Below are positions 1 through 7,424 of a DNA stretch of 11,221 bases, piece by piece. The notes beneath the pieces are model-generated. The model searched no databases, had not been told where the DNA came from, and saw nothing but the letters and a program-made list of their open reading frames with translations. A program made the translations under genes and the position numbers. The stretch spans positions 1-11,221 of the forward strand of contig JBBAGE010000071.1 of NCBI GenBank assembly GCA_041655055.1. The letters are read 5' to 3'. Every line of letters begins with the position of its first letter. Position 1 is the first letter of the stretch. The DNA comes from JBBAGE01 sp041655055. Its GTDB lineage: Bacteria > Pseudomonadota > Alphaproteobacteria > Rhodobacterales > Rhodobacteraceae.

Positions 1-3000
1 GTCGATATTGATCCCGAGCGAACGCGCGGCCCAGCCCATATGGGTTTCAAGGATCTGCCCAACGTTCATCCGCGAGGGCACGCCCAGCGGGTTAAGACAG
101 AAATCGACCGGCGTGCCATCGGCCAGGAACGGCATGTCTTCCATCGGCACGACCTTGGAAATCACACCCTTGTTCCCGTGACGCCCGGCCATTTTGTCGC
201 CCGGCTGCAGCTTGCGTTTGACGGCCACGAACACCTTGACCATTTTCATCACACCCGGCGGCAGATCGTCGCCACGGCGGACTTTTTCGACCTTGTCCTC
301 GAACCGCGCGTCGAGTGCGCGTTTCTGGGCCTCGAACTGGGCGTTCAGGGCTTCGATCTGGCTGGCATCGGCTTCTTCGCCCAGGGCCAATTGCCACCAC
401 TGGCCACGCGACAGGGTGGACAGCAGATCTTCGGTGATTTCCGAACCTGCTTTCACCGTACGCGGGCCTTTGACGGCCACTTTGCCCAGCAGCATCGTTT
501 TCAGACGCGCATAGATATTGCGTTCCAGAATGGCCAGCTCGTCATCGCGGTCGCGCGCCAGGCGTTCGACTTCTTCGCGTTCGATCTGCAAGGCGCGTTC
601 GTCTTTTTCAACGCCGTGGCGGTTGAACACACGCACTTCGACCACGGTGCCGAAATCGCCCGGCTTGACCCGCAGCGAGGTGTCGCGCACATCCGATGCC
701 TTTTCGCCGAAAATCGCGCGCAGCAGCTTTTCCTCGGGCGTCATCGGGCTTTCGCCTTTGGGGGTGATCTTGCCCACCAGAATATCGCCCGGCTCTACAT
801 CGGCGCCGATATAGACGATGCCCGCCTCATCGAGGTTGCGCAAAGCCTCTTCGCCGACGTTGGGAATATCGCGGGTGATCTCTTCCGGCCCGAGTTTGGT
901 ATCGCGGGCGGCGACTTCGAATTCCTCGATATGAATCGAGGTAAACACGTCATCACGCGCGATCCGCTCGGAAATCAGGATCGAGTCTTCGTAGTTATAG
1001 CCATTCCACGGCATGAAGGCGACGACGACGTTCTTGCCAAGCGCCAGTTCCCCCATTTCGGTCGATGGGCCATCGGCGATGACTTCGCCCTTGCCCACGG
1101 CTTCGCCCACCCGCACCAGCGGACGCTGGTTGATACAGGTGTTCTGGTTCGAGCGCTGGAATTTGCGCAGACGGTAAATATCCACGCCCGGATCGCCCGG
1201 TTCCAGATCATCGGTCGCGCGCACAACGATACGGGTCGCATCGACCTGATCGATGATACCGGCCCGGCGCGCCATGATCGCAGCGCCGGAATCGCGGGCC
1301 ACGACCTCTTCGATCCCGGTGCCGACCAGCGGCGCCTCGGCCTGCAACAGCGGCACGGCCTGACGTTGCATGTTCGAACCCATCAGCGCGCGGTTGGCGT
1401 CATCGTTTTCCAGAAACGGAATGAGCGAGGCCGCCACCGACACCAATTGTTTGGGCGACACGTCGATCAGCCCGACATTTTCCGGCGGGTTGAGCATGAA
1501 ATCGCCCGATTGACGGGTGGACACCAGATCGTTGAGGAAACGCCCCTCATCGTCCAGCCGCGCATTGGCCTGCGCCACGGTGTGACGCATTTCCTCGGTC
1601 GCGGACATATAGACGACATCATCGGTCACCTGACCATCAACCACCTTGCGATAAGGGGTTTCGATAAAGCCGTATTTGTTCACCCGCGCAAAGGTCGCAA
1701 GGCTGTTGATCAGCCCGATGTTCGGCCCTTCGGGCGTTTCAATCGGGCACATCCGGCCGTAATGGGTGGGGTGCACATCGCGCACCTCAAAGCCCGCGCG
1801 TTCGCGCGTCAGACCACCCGGCCCAAGCGCCGAAAGACGCCGCTTATGCGTCACTTCGGACAGCGGGTTGGTCTGGTCCATGAATTGCGACAACTGGCTG
1901 GAACCAAAGAATTCGCGCACCGCCGCCGCTGCCGGCTTGGCGTTGATCAGATCCTGCGGCATCACCGTGTCGATCTCAACCGAAGACATCCGCTCCTTGA
2001 TCGCGCGCTCCATCCGCAGCAGACCAACGCGATACTGATTTTCCATCAGCTCGCCAACCGAACGCACACGCCGGTTACCCAGATGGTCGATATCGTCGAT
2101 ATCGCCGCGCCCGTCGCGCAGATCGACCAGCGCCTTGACGCAGGCAACGATATCCTCCGACCGCAGCGTGCGCTGCGTATCCGGGGCATCCACATCCAGA
2201 CGCATGTTCATCTTGACCCGGCCCACGGCCGACAGGTCATAGCGTTCGCTATCGAAAAACAGCGTGTTGAACAGGGCTGCAGCCGCATCGACCGTCGGCG
2301 GCTCGCCCGGGCGCATGACGCGGTAAATATCCATGAGCGCGGTTTCGCGGTTCATGTTTTTGTCGGCGGCCATCGTGTTGCGGATATAGGGGCCGACGTT
2401 GATATTATCGATATCAAGCACCGGAATATCGCTGATCCCCGCATCCAGCAGATCCTTGAGCGAACCCCCGGTGACATTGCCGTCCCGGTCCAGTTCCCAG
2501 GTCAGCTCATCGCCGGCTTCGACATAGATCGCGCCGTTTTCTTCGTTGATGATATCCTTGGCCACATATTTGCCGACGATATTATCAAACGGCACCAGCA
2601 GATCGGTGATCTCGCCGGCATCCTTCAATTGCTTGACCGTGCGCGGGGTGACCTTGTCGCCGGCCTTGGCAAAAATTTCGCCGGTCGCCGCATCGACCAG
2701 ATCATAGGTCGGACGGGTGCCGCGCACGCGATCGGGAAAGAACGGCGTGACCCAGCCATTGGCCTTTTTGTCGAGGCTGTAGTGAACGGTTTCGTAATAG
2801 GCATCCATGATGCCTTCCTGATCCATGCCAAGCGCATAGAGCAGCGTCGTCACCGGCAGTTTGCGGCGACGGTCGATCCGGGCGAATACCAGATCCTTGG
2901 CATCGAATTCGAAATCCAGCCACGAACCGCGATAGGGAATGATGCGGCAGGCAAAAAGCAGCTTGCCCGAGCTGTGAGTCTTGCCCTTGTCATGGTCAAA

Positions 3001-3486
3001 GAACACACCGGGGCTGCGGTGCATCTGGCTGACGATCACGCGTTCGGTGCCGTTCACGATGAACGTGCCGTTTTGCGTCATGAGCGGCATATCGCCCATG
3101 AAAACATCCTGTTCCTTGATGTCTTTGACCGATTTGCTGCCGGTATCTTCGTCCACATCGAACACGATCAGGCGCAACGTCACCTTGAGCGGCGCGGCAT
3201 AGGTCATGTCGCGTTGCTGGCATTCTTCGACATCATATTTCGGCTTTTCCAGTTCGTATTTCACGAATTCCAGAACGGCCGTTTCATTGAAATCCTTGAT
3301 CGGGAATACCGATTGGAAAACGCCCTTGATCCCTTCGCCATCCGTTGGCTGGGGGGCGTCGCCGGAATTCAGAAACAGATCGTATGAGGATTTTTGAACC
3401 TCGATAAGGTTAGGCATTTCAAGGACTTCGCGGATTTTGCCATAGTATTTCCGCAAACGCTTCTGGCCGAGGTAGGTCTGAGCCAC
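1..3486 (-). CDS. rpoB: RNA polymerase beta subunit (partial, C-terminus outside the window)
   Basis: Catalytic beta subunit of RNA polymerase. The minus strand reads 1162 in-frame codons from a GTG at 3486-3484 to the window edge; roughly 210 C-terminal residues are missing compared with E. coli RpoB. GTG is chosen because an AGGTGAT ribosome site (3497-3491) lies 4 nt upstream and the product starts VAQTYLGQKRLRKYYGK, as in alphaproteobacterial RpoB; another GTG at 3495 falls inside that site. Seen: the rifampicin region GSSQLSQFMDQTNPLSEVTHKRR from about residue 528, the block THYGRMCPIETPEGPNIGL, and GDKMAGRHGNKG with Lys1098 and Lys1106, spaced like the active-site lysines K1065 and K1073 of E. 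coli. Residues matching E. coli D516, H526 and S531 (here 537, 547, 552) are wild type, so rifampicin sensitivity is inferred. It follows rplL after a 238-nt structured gap. The frame is intact at every point checked. Confidence 0.98.
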   Translation of the reverse strand, partial: MAQTYLGQKRLRKYYGKIREVLEMPNLIEVQKSSYDLFLNSGDAPQPTDGEGIKGVFQSVFPIKDFNETAVLEFVKYELEKPKYDVEECQQRDMTYAAPLKVTLRLIVFDVDEDTGSKSVKDIKEQDVFMGDMPLMTQNGTFIVNGTERVIVSQMHRSPGVFFDHDKGKTHSSGKLLFACRIIPYRGSWLDFEFDAKDLVFARIDRRRKLPVTTLLYALGMDQEGIMDAYYETVHYSLDKKANGWVTPFFPDRVRGTRPTYDLVDAATGEIFAKAGDKVTPRTVKQLKDAGEITDLLVPFDNIVGKYVAKDIINEENGAIYVEAGDELTWELDRDGNVTGGSLKDLLDAGISDIPVLDIDNINVGPYIRNTMAADKNMNRETALMDIYRVMRPGEPPTVDAAAALFNTLFFDSERYDLSAVGRVKMNMRLDVDAPDTQRTLRSEDIVACVKALVDLRDGRGDIDDIDHLGNRRVRSVGELMENQYRVGLLRMERAIKERMSSVEIDTVMPQDLINAKPAAAAVREFFGSSQLSQFMDQTNPLSEVTHKRRLSALGPGGLTRERAGFEVRDVHPTHYGRMCPIETPEGPNIGLINSLATFARVNKYGFIETPYRKVVDGQVTDDVVYMSATEEMRHTVAQANARLDDEGRFLNDLVSTRQSGDFMLNPPENVGLIDVSPKQLVSVAASLIPFLENDDANRALMGSNMQRQAVPLLQAEAPLVGTGIEEVVARDSGAAIMARRAGIIDQVDATRIVVRATDDLEPGDPGVDIYRLRKFQRSNQNTCINQRPLVRVGEAVGKGEVIADGPSTEMGELALGKNVVVAFMPWNGYNYEDSILISERIARDDVFTSIHIEEFEVAARDTKLGPEEITRDIPNVGEEALRNLDEAGIVYIGADVEPGDILVGKITPKGESPMTPEEKLLRAIFGEKASDVRDTSLRVKPGDFGTVVEVRVFNRHGVEKDERALQIEREEVERLARDRDDELAILERNIYARLKTMLLGKVAVKGPRTVKAGSEITEDLLSTLSRGQWWQLALGEEADASQIEALNAQFEAQKRALDARFEDKVEKVRRGDDLPPGVMKMVKVFVAVKRKLQPGDKMAGRHGNKGVISKVVPMEDMPFLADGTPVDFCLNPLGVPSRMNVGQILETHMGWAARSLGINID

Positions 3487-3724
3487 GTGGATCACCTTTC
3501 AGTTTTCGCGCACGCATCAGCCGTTGGGCTCCGGCGATGCGCCCTTACGAAATGGAGGGGTTCTGGCCTATTCCTGCGCGCCGTCCCACCGGCGCGCTCC
3601 CGACCATGAACCTACCCTTGGAAACCGCCCTGCGCATAAGGCGTTTTCCAAGACAGGTTCGGCTGGACCCGGAAAACCGGATCCAGCCTGAATTTCACAT
3701 GACCCGACATGGGGCCATGAACAC
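3487..3724 (-). promoter_or_regulatory. rplL-rpoB spacer with four RNA hairpins
   Basis: Non-coding gap of 238 nt with four inverted repeats, listed in minus-strand order. (1) 3688-3661: a 12-bp stem with one G-U pair and a UUUU loop. (2) 3652-3617: a 13-bp stem with one A-G mismatch and a 10-nt loop. (3) 3597-3576: an 8-bp GC stem, loop 6. (4) 3542-3512: a bulged stem ending about 26 nt before the rpoB start. None is followed by a U-run on the minus strand, so they are not simple intrinsic terminators. In E. coli the same spacer holds a partial attenuator and an RNase III site that lower rpoBC expression relative to rplJL. An equivalent role here is inferred from position and structure. Confidence 0.6.
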
Positions 3725-4099
3725 TTAGGCCAAATCGACCTTGGCGCCAGCTGCTTCCAGCTTGCCCTTGATTTCTTCGGCTTCGGCTTTCGACACGCCT
3801 TCTTTGATCTTGCCGCCAGCTTCGACCAGATCCTTGGCTTCTTTCAGGCCAAGACCGGTGATGGCGCGCACTTCCTTGATCACGTTGATCTTGGATGCGC
3901 CGGCGTCTTTCAGGACGACGTCGAATTCGGTTTGCTCTTCGGAAGCGGCGCCAGCATCAGCAGCGGGGCCGGCAACCATGACAGCACCACCGGCGGCGGG
4001 CTCGATGCCATATTCATCCTTGAGGATGGTTTTCAGTTCTTGTGCTTCGAGAAGCGTCAGACCAACGATCTCTTCAGCCAGTTTTTTCAGATCAGCCAT
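3725..4099 (-). CDS. rplL: 50S ribosomal protein L7/L12
   Basis: Acidic stalk protein of the large subunit, 124 aa, the usual length. It binds as dimers to L10 and recruits translation GTPases. Seen: N-terminal dimerisation segment at residues 1-35 (MADLKKLAEEIVGLTLLEAQ), an Ala/Gly-rich flexible hinge at about 36-57, and the compact C-terminal domain from TEFDVVL onward with the conserved KINVIKEVRAITGLGLKEAK segment. The start is ATG at 4099, preceded by a weak purine-rich ribosome site (ACAGAGAAA) directly upstream; the stop is TAA. It lies 66 nt after rplJ and is surely co-transcribed with it. Multiple copies of L12 are needed per ribosome, so translation should exceed that of rplJ. Confidence 0.98.
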   Translation of the reverse strand: MADLKKLAEEIVGLTLLEAQELKTILKDEYGIEPAAGGAVMVAGPAADAGAASEEQTEFDVVLKDAGASKINVIKEVRAITGLGLKEAKDLVEAGGKIKEGVSKAEAEEIKGKLEAAGAKVDLA

Positions 4100-4165
4100 T
4101 TTCTCTGTTCCGTTCTAATCAGATGTGTTCCAACGAGGGACGTTCCCTGCGCAGGTCCGGATTGC

Positions 4166-4681
4166 TTATGCAGCAGCCTTGTCCTCGATCGTGGACAGGA
4201 TGCTCGCGATGTTCGAAGCAGGCGCGCCAATGGCACCGGCGATGTTCGAAGCGGGTGCGCCAATGCTGCTGACGATCGAGGCAATAAGTTCCTCGCGCGA
4301 CGGCAGTTTGGCGACAGCTTTCACACCATCGGCATCAAGCGCCGTGCCACCCATCGCCCCACCCAGAACCACGAGCTTGTCGTTGGTCTTGGCATAGGCA
4401 TCGACGACCTTGGCCGCAGCCACAGGGTCTTCGGAATAGGCGAGCACGGTCATGCCCGTGAGAAGATCGGCGATCGAAGCGTTCGGCGTTCCCTCAAGGG
4501 CGATTTTGGCGAGCTTGTTCTTGGCAACGCGAACGGAACCACCCGCATCACGCATACGCGCGCGCAGTTCCTGCATTTCGACAACCGTAAGACCTGCGTA
4601 GTGTGCAACGACGACCACGCCAGAGCTTTCGAAGATCTGGCCGAGTTCCTCGACCACTTTCTCTTTCTGGGCTCTATCCAC
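4166..4681 (-). CDS. rplJ: 50S ribosomal protein L10
   Basis: Base of the L7/L12 stalk, 171 aa (E. coli L10 is 165). It binds 23S rRNA through its N-terminal domain and carries L12 dimers on its C-terminal helix; the L10-L12 complex usually represses its own mRNA. Seen: MDRAQKEKVVEEL start, GLTVVEMQELRARMRDAGG, and KNKLAKIALEGT, all typical of L10. The C-terminal helix contains a tandem 11-residue duplication, IGAPASNIAGA then IGAPASNIASI (residues 140-161). The start is GTG at 4681-4679, chosen because a GGAG motif lies 7 nt upstream and the N-terminus matches the family. It is separated from rplA by a 252-nt structured leader, which suggests separate translational control. Confidence 0.97.
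   Translation of the reverse strand: MDRAQKEKVVEELGQIFESSGVVVVAHYAGLTVVEMQELRARMRDAGGSVRVAKNKLAKIALEGTPNASIADLLTGMTVLAYSEDPVAAAKVVDAYAKTNDKLVVLGGAMGGTALDADGVKAVAKLPSREELIASIVSSIGAPASNIAGAIGAPASNIASILSTIEDKAAA
4206..4265 (-). repeat. 33-nt tandem duplication inside rplJ
   Basis: Two near-identical copies, 4206-4232 and 4239-4265, are offset by exactly 33 nt and differ at two bases. They encode the 11-residue repeat of the L10 C-terminal helix. Because the period is a multiple of three, the frame is kept. In known L10 structures each segment of about 10 residues of this helix holds one L12 dimer. Confidence 0.9.
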
Positions 4682-4933
4682 AGTTTCACTCCAAGTATGG
4701 GGGTTCGCACCCCCGGCTCATGTTTGCCCCGGTTGCCCGGGGCGTTCGGGTCCGGTCAGGTTCCCGAGGCCAAATCGCCCGAAGGTGCAGGCACCTTGCG
4801 GAAATCCAATCTCGTTCCCCATCTCAGGAAGGAATTAAGACCTTGCGGTCAACCCTCCGTCTCGGACAGGTCAGGGCGGCGTTGGCCGCCCCACCATCTG
4901 ACAGGCTTTGGGCCTGCCAAATCACTGTCGGGC
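4682..4933 (-). promoter_or_regulatory. rplJ leader (probable L10-L12 autoregulatory leader)
   Basis: Non-coding gap of 252 nt between rplA and rplJ. In minus-strand order it holds these stems: 4891-4874 (7 bp, CAAC loop), 4850-4839 (4 bp, GCAA loop), 4797-4782 (6 bp, CCUG loop), 4742-4727 (6 bp CCCCGG/CCGGGG, GCAA loop) and 4714-4699 (6 bp GGGGGU/ACCCCC, GCGA loop). The last ends about 10 nt before the GGAG ribosome site of rplJ. In many bacteria the L10-L12 complex binds a structured leader at exactly this place and blocks rplJL translation. The structure is seen; the function is inferred from position, and I did not identify the kink-turn consensus. Confidence 0.55.
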
Positions 4934-5632
4934 CTAGTTGCCCGTGGCGCTATCGATCGCGACGGACACACCAGGGCCCATCGTGGACGATACGGAAACC
5001 TTGCGCAGATAGGCACCTTTGGCACCCGTCGGCTTGGCCTTTTGCACCGCATCGACGAAAGCGCGGATATTCTGGGCCAGTTGCTCGGCGCCGAACGACG
5101 CTTTGCCCACGCCTGCGTGAACCACGCCGGCTTTTTCGGCCTTGAACTGCACTTCACCGCCCTTGGCCGCTTTGACCGCGGCGGCGACATCCATCGTCAC
5201 CGTGCCCACTTTGGGGTTGGGCATCAGGTTGCGCGGCCCGAGGATTTTCCCCAAACGGCCAACGATCGGCATCATGTCGGGTGTGGCGATGCAGCGGTCG
5301 AATTCGATCTTGCCCGACTGGATGGTTTCCATCAGATCTTCGGCGCCAACGATTTCGGCACCCGCAGCCGTGGCCTCGTCGGCCTTGGCACCACGGGCGA
5401 AAACCGCAACGCGCACATCTTTGCCGGTGCCGTTGGGCAGGGTGACGACGCCGCGCACCATTTGGTCGGCATGGCGGGGATCAACACCCAGATTGAGCGC
5501 GATTTCGACGGTTTCGTCGAATTTCGCCGAAGCATTGCCCTTGACCAGCGTGATCGCATCTTCGACGGTCAGGTTTTCCTGGCCGGCAAAGGCTTCGCGT
5601 GCTGCGCGGATACGTTTTCCAAGTTTTGCCAT
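4934..5632 (-). CDS. rplA: 50S ribosomal protein L1
   Basis: Protein of the mobile L1 stalk of the large subunit near the tRNA exit site, 232 aa, normal length. In bacteria it commonly also represses the L11-L1 mRNA. Seen: MAKLGKRIRAAREAF start, the family signature LGPRNLMPNPKVGTVT at residues 131-146, and the typical C-terminal region ending near STMGPGVSVAID. The ATG at 5632 lies only 5 nt after the rplK stop, and its ribosome site (AAAGGG) overlaps the end of rplK, so the two are translationally coupled. The stop is TAG. No U-tailed terminator follows, so some transcription probably continues into rplJ. Confidence 0.98.
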   Translation of the reverse strand: MAKLGKRIRAAREAFAGQENLTVEDAITLVKGNASAKFDETVEIALNLGVDPRHADQMVRGVVTLPNGTGKDVRVAVFARGAKADEATAAGAEIVGAEDLMETIQSGKIEFDRCIATPDMMPIVGRLGKILGPRNLMPNPKVGTVTMDVAAAVKAAKGGEVQFKAEKAGVVHAGVGKASFGAEQLAQNIRAFVDAVQKAKPTGAKGAYLRKVSVSSTMGPGVSVAIDSATGN

Positions 5633-5637
5633 GGCGA

Positions 5638-6066
5638 TTAACCCTTTACCTCAATGCCCATCGAACGCGCCGAACCCACGATGATCTGCATCGCCGCGTC
5701 AATATCAGTGGCGCTGAGATCTTTCATCTTGGTTTCCGCGATTTCACGGACCTGTTTCAGGGTCACCGTGCCAACATTGGACCGACCGGGTGTTTTGCCG
5801 CCCGAAGTCACCTTGGCCGCCTTTTTCAACAGATACGACGCAGGCGGCGTCTTGATATCCATCGTAAAGGATTTGTCCTGATAATAGCTGATCACGGTCG
5901 GGCACGGGGCGCCCGCTTCCATTTCCTGCGTGCGCGCGTTGAACGCCTTGCAGAATTCCATGATATTGATGCCGCGCTGACCGAGCGCCGGGCCAACGGG
6001 CGGCGACGGGTTCGCCTTGCCTGCCGGCACCTGGAGCTTCAGCGTGCCCACGAGTTTCTTGGCCAT
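5638..6066 (-). CDS. rplK: 50S ribosomal protein L11
   Basis: Protein of the GTPase-associated centre of the 50S subunit, 142 aa, standard length. Family knowledge: it is the site of thiostrepton action together with 23S rRNA and is needed for RelA activation. Seen: MAKKLVGTLKLQVPAGKANP, followed by the proline-rich switch PPVGPALGQRGIN (residues 22-34), and the C-terminal rRNA-binding domain with VGTVTLKQVREIAETKMKDL. The ATG at 6066 has a strong AAGGAGAGG ribosome site a few nt upstream. It is first of the L11-L1 pair, with rplA starting 5 nt after its TAA stop. The 103-nt gap to nusG is structured. Confidence 0.98.
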   Translation of the reverse strand: MAKKLVGTLKLQVPAGKANPSPPVGPALGQRGINIMEFCKAFNARTQEMEAGAPCPTVISYYQDKSFTMDIKTPPASYLLKKAAKVTSGGKTPGRSNVGTVTLKQVREIAETKMKDLSATDIDAAMQIIVGSARSMGIEVKG

Positions 6067-6169
6067 CTGGCCTCTCCTTCTTTCAACACCCCGACGGCGC
6101 GCCGGCGGGATTTTCGGTTGCGTGGTCGGGGTTGGGCATCGCGATGCCCGCGCCTCCCACGGTGCGCAC
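6067..6169 (-). promoter_or_regulatory. rplK leader, possible L1 repressor site
   Basis: Gap of 103 nt between nusG and rplK. On the minus strand an outer GTGG/CCAC pairing (6160-6157 with 6125-6122) encloses an asymmetric internal loop and a perfect 16-nt palindrome GGGCATCGCGATGCCC (6149-6134). A second stem at 6109-6090 (8 bp with one mismatch, CGCG loop) precedes the AAGGAGAGG ribosome site. In E. coli, L1 represses this operon by binding a stem-internal-loop structure before rplK. The structure is seen; L1 binding is inferred from position only. No U-tailed terminator is present. Confidence 0.4.
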
Positions 6170-6703
6170 TCAGGCCTGTTTGGCGACCTGGGTGAATTCC
6201 AGCTCGACCGGGGTGGCCCGACCGAAAATCGAAACGGTGACCTTCAGGCGCTGATTGGCCTCATCGACATCTTCGACCATGCCGTCGAAACCTTCGAACG
6301 GGCCATCGTTGACCGAAACCTTTTCGCCCACCTGAAAGCTGATCAGCGTGCGCGGCGTGGCTTCGCCTTCTTCGACGCGGTTCAGAATCTGGTTCACTTC
6401 TTCGTCACGCATCGGCATCGGCTTGCCCTGCGGCCCGAGAAAGCCGGTGACGCGGTTGATCGAGGTGATCAGGTGATAGCCGCGATCCGACATATCCATC
6501 CGCACCAGCACATAACCGGGCATGAAACGCCGCTCGGTCGTGACCTTTTTGCCGCGGCGCACTTCGATCACGTCTTCGGTCGGGACCAGCACTTCTTCGA
6601 TTTCTTCCTCAAGACCGGCATCGATGACGGCTTGCTTGATCTGTTCGGCGATTTTCTTCTCGAAATTCGAGAGAACGCTCACCGAATACCACCGCTTCGC
6701 CAT
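6170..6703 (-). CDS. nusG: Transcription termination/antitermination factor NusG
   Basis: Universal elongation factor, 177 aa, usual length. The N-terminal domain binds RNA polymerase, and the KOW domain contacts Rho or ribosomal protein S10. Seen: MAKRWYSVSVLSNFEKKIAE start, the RRFMPGYVLV core of the NGN domain (residues 58-67), and the KOW domain from about 125 with VGEKVSVNDGPFEGFDGMVE, ending in VELEF. The ATG at 6703 is preceded by AAGGGCAGG-type purines. It follows secE after 182 nt; that gap contains a small 5-bp hairpin (6739-6725) but no clear promoter or terminator. The secE-nusG-rplK order is the classical one. Confidence 0.98.
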   Translation of the reverse strand: MAKRWYSVSVLSNFEKKIAEQIKQAVIDAGLEEEIEEVLVPTEDVIEVRRGKKVTTERRFMPGYVLVRMDMSDRGYHLITSINRVTGFLGPQGKPMPMRDEEVNQILNRVEEGEATPRTLISFQVGEKVSVNDGPFEGFDGMVEDVDEANQRLKVTVSIFGRATPVELEFTQVAKQA

Positions 6704-6885
6704 ATGCCCTGCCCTTCAGCCTGCCCGGCACCTGGCCGGTTACTTTGTCAATCCGCGATGGCACGCCACCGACTTTCGAACAGAAATCGGCGCGCAACCC
6801 GAATCGATGCACGCCTTTTTCCAAGATTACCCACGGTGACTATCCCCGTTACGAGGCAAGTTCAACCCGTCACGCGGCCTTTGGA

Positions 6886-7083
6886 TCAGACAAACATCTC
6901 CAACAGGCCCTGAAACCCCAGCCGGATCACCAGATCGACCAGAAAGAAAAACACCGACGCCAGCGCCGCCATGACAAAGACCATCACGGTCGTCAGCAGC
7001 ACTTCGCGCCGCGTCGGCCAGACAACCTTGCCCACTTCGGCGCGCACTTGCTGAATGAATTGAAGCGGATTTGCCTTGGCCAT
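6886..7083 (-). CDS. secE: Preprotein translocase subunit SecE
   Basis: Essential small subunit of the SecYEG protein-export channel in the inner membrane, 65 aa. Seen: an N-terminal amphipathic helix with the conserved motif KVVWPTRRE (residues 19-27), then one hydrophobic span at about 29-55. This is the short one-span form common outside the enterobacteria. The ATG at 7083-7081 is preferred because AGGTGA (7094-7089) lies 5 nt upstream. An in-frame GTG at 7092 would add three residues but overlaps this ribosome site. The stop is TGA. First gene of the secE-nusG-rplKAJL-rpoB block and divergent from the transporter genes to its right. Confidence 0.95.
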   Translation of the reverse strand: MAKANPLQFIQQVRAEVGKVVWPTRREVLLTTVMVFVMAALASVFFFLVDLVIRLGFQGLLEMFV

Positions 7084-7186
7084 GATATTCACCTGATCGG
7101 ATTGCTTGTGCCCAGATACGCGTTCGTGCCCGTGAATTCAACCCGCCAATTGCGGCAGCATGCCGCGCCAGGCTTTGCGTTTTGCA

Positions 7187-7214
7187 AGAATACCGTCACA
7201 TAAATTTGTTGCAA
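7187..7214 (-). promoter_or_regulatory. Candidate promoter of the secE-nusG operon
   Basis: On the minus strand, a -35-like TTGCAA (7214-7209) and a -10-like TATTCT (7192-7187) are separated by 16 nt. Transcription would start near 7180, giving a leader of about 95 nt before secE. The hexamers match the sigma-70 consensus only in part (4 of 6 each). The position is right for the first gene of a highly expressed operon. Confidence 0.5.
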
Positions 7215-7220
7215 TGCAAC
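7208..7220. repeat. 13-nt palindrome GTTGCAATGCAAC in the divergent promoter region
   Basis: A perfect inverted repeat of 6 bp arms around one central base. It overlaps the -35 element of the candidate secE promoter and lies about 205 bp before the transporter start. Its symmetry and site suggest an operator for a dimeric regulator, but no regulator gene is in the window and the motif was not assigned to a family. Confidence 0.4.
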
Positions 7221-7424
7221 ATTCGCCCTGTAACGTGACATCACGCTCACCACGATCAGCAAGGGAATCAGCCGAGCCAGACAGACCCGAAACATCGTGC
7301 CGCGTGGCAGCGCCAAAGGCGCGCCGCCTTGCCGTTAATGAAGCTGCCACAAGACAGCCTGACCGCAACGCCAGCTTGCACGCCGCACAGACATACAGCG
7401 CACATTCAGGGAGGAACCGTGCCA

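Larger units (their letters stand above)
7084..7424. other. Divergent intergenic region, secE / TRAP cassette
   Basis: Gap of 341 bp without a supported gene. It holds the candidate secE promoter, the 13-nt palindrome at 7208-7220 and, at its right end, the GGGAGGAA ribosome site of the transporter gene (7409-7416). A plus-strand pair of hexamers (TTGTTG at 7206-7211 and TGTAAC 17 nt later) could drive the transporter but is weak. No copy of the tRNA-Trp 3' end, no IS inverted repeats and no RNA gene were seen. Confidence 0.6.

Noticed and set aside
1810..1905. Possible rifampicin-resistance substitutions in RpoB
   Set aside because: The positions equivalent to D516, H526 and S531 of E. coli are unchanged, and the whole block reads as wild type.
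40..3387. An 1115-codon open frame on the plus strand across rpoB
   Set aside because: It is exactly codon-aligned antisense to rpoB. Stops there would need TTA, CTA or TCA codons in rpoB, which are rare in GC-rich, highly expressed genes; it ends at a TCA codon of rpoB. The translation (rich in His, Arg, Phe, Ile and Asp) resembles no protein family.
4206..4265. 33-nt repeats as a CRISPR-like array
   Set aside because: There are only two tandem copies, without unique spacers, and they lie in frame inside rplJ.
3932..5641. A 569-codon plus-strand open frame across rplL, rplJ and rplA
   Set aside because: It lies antisense to three certain ribosomal protein genes and the rplJ leader, with no ribosome site or recognisable domain.
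7329..7424. A longer N-terminus for the TRAP receptor starting at TTG 7329
   Set aside because: The strong ribosome site at 7409-7416 and the signal peptide both fit a start at 7425; the extra 32 residues would bury the signal sequence.
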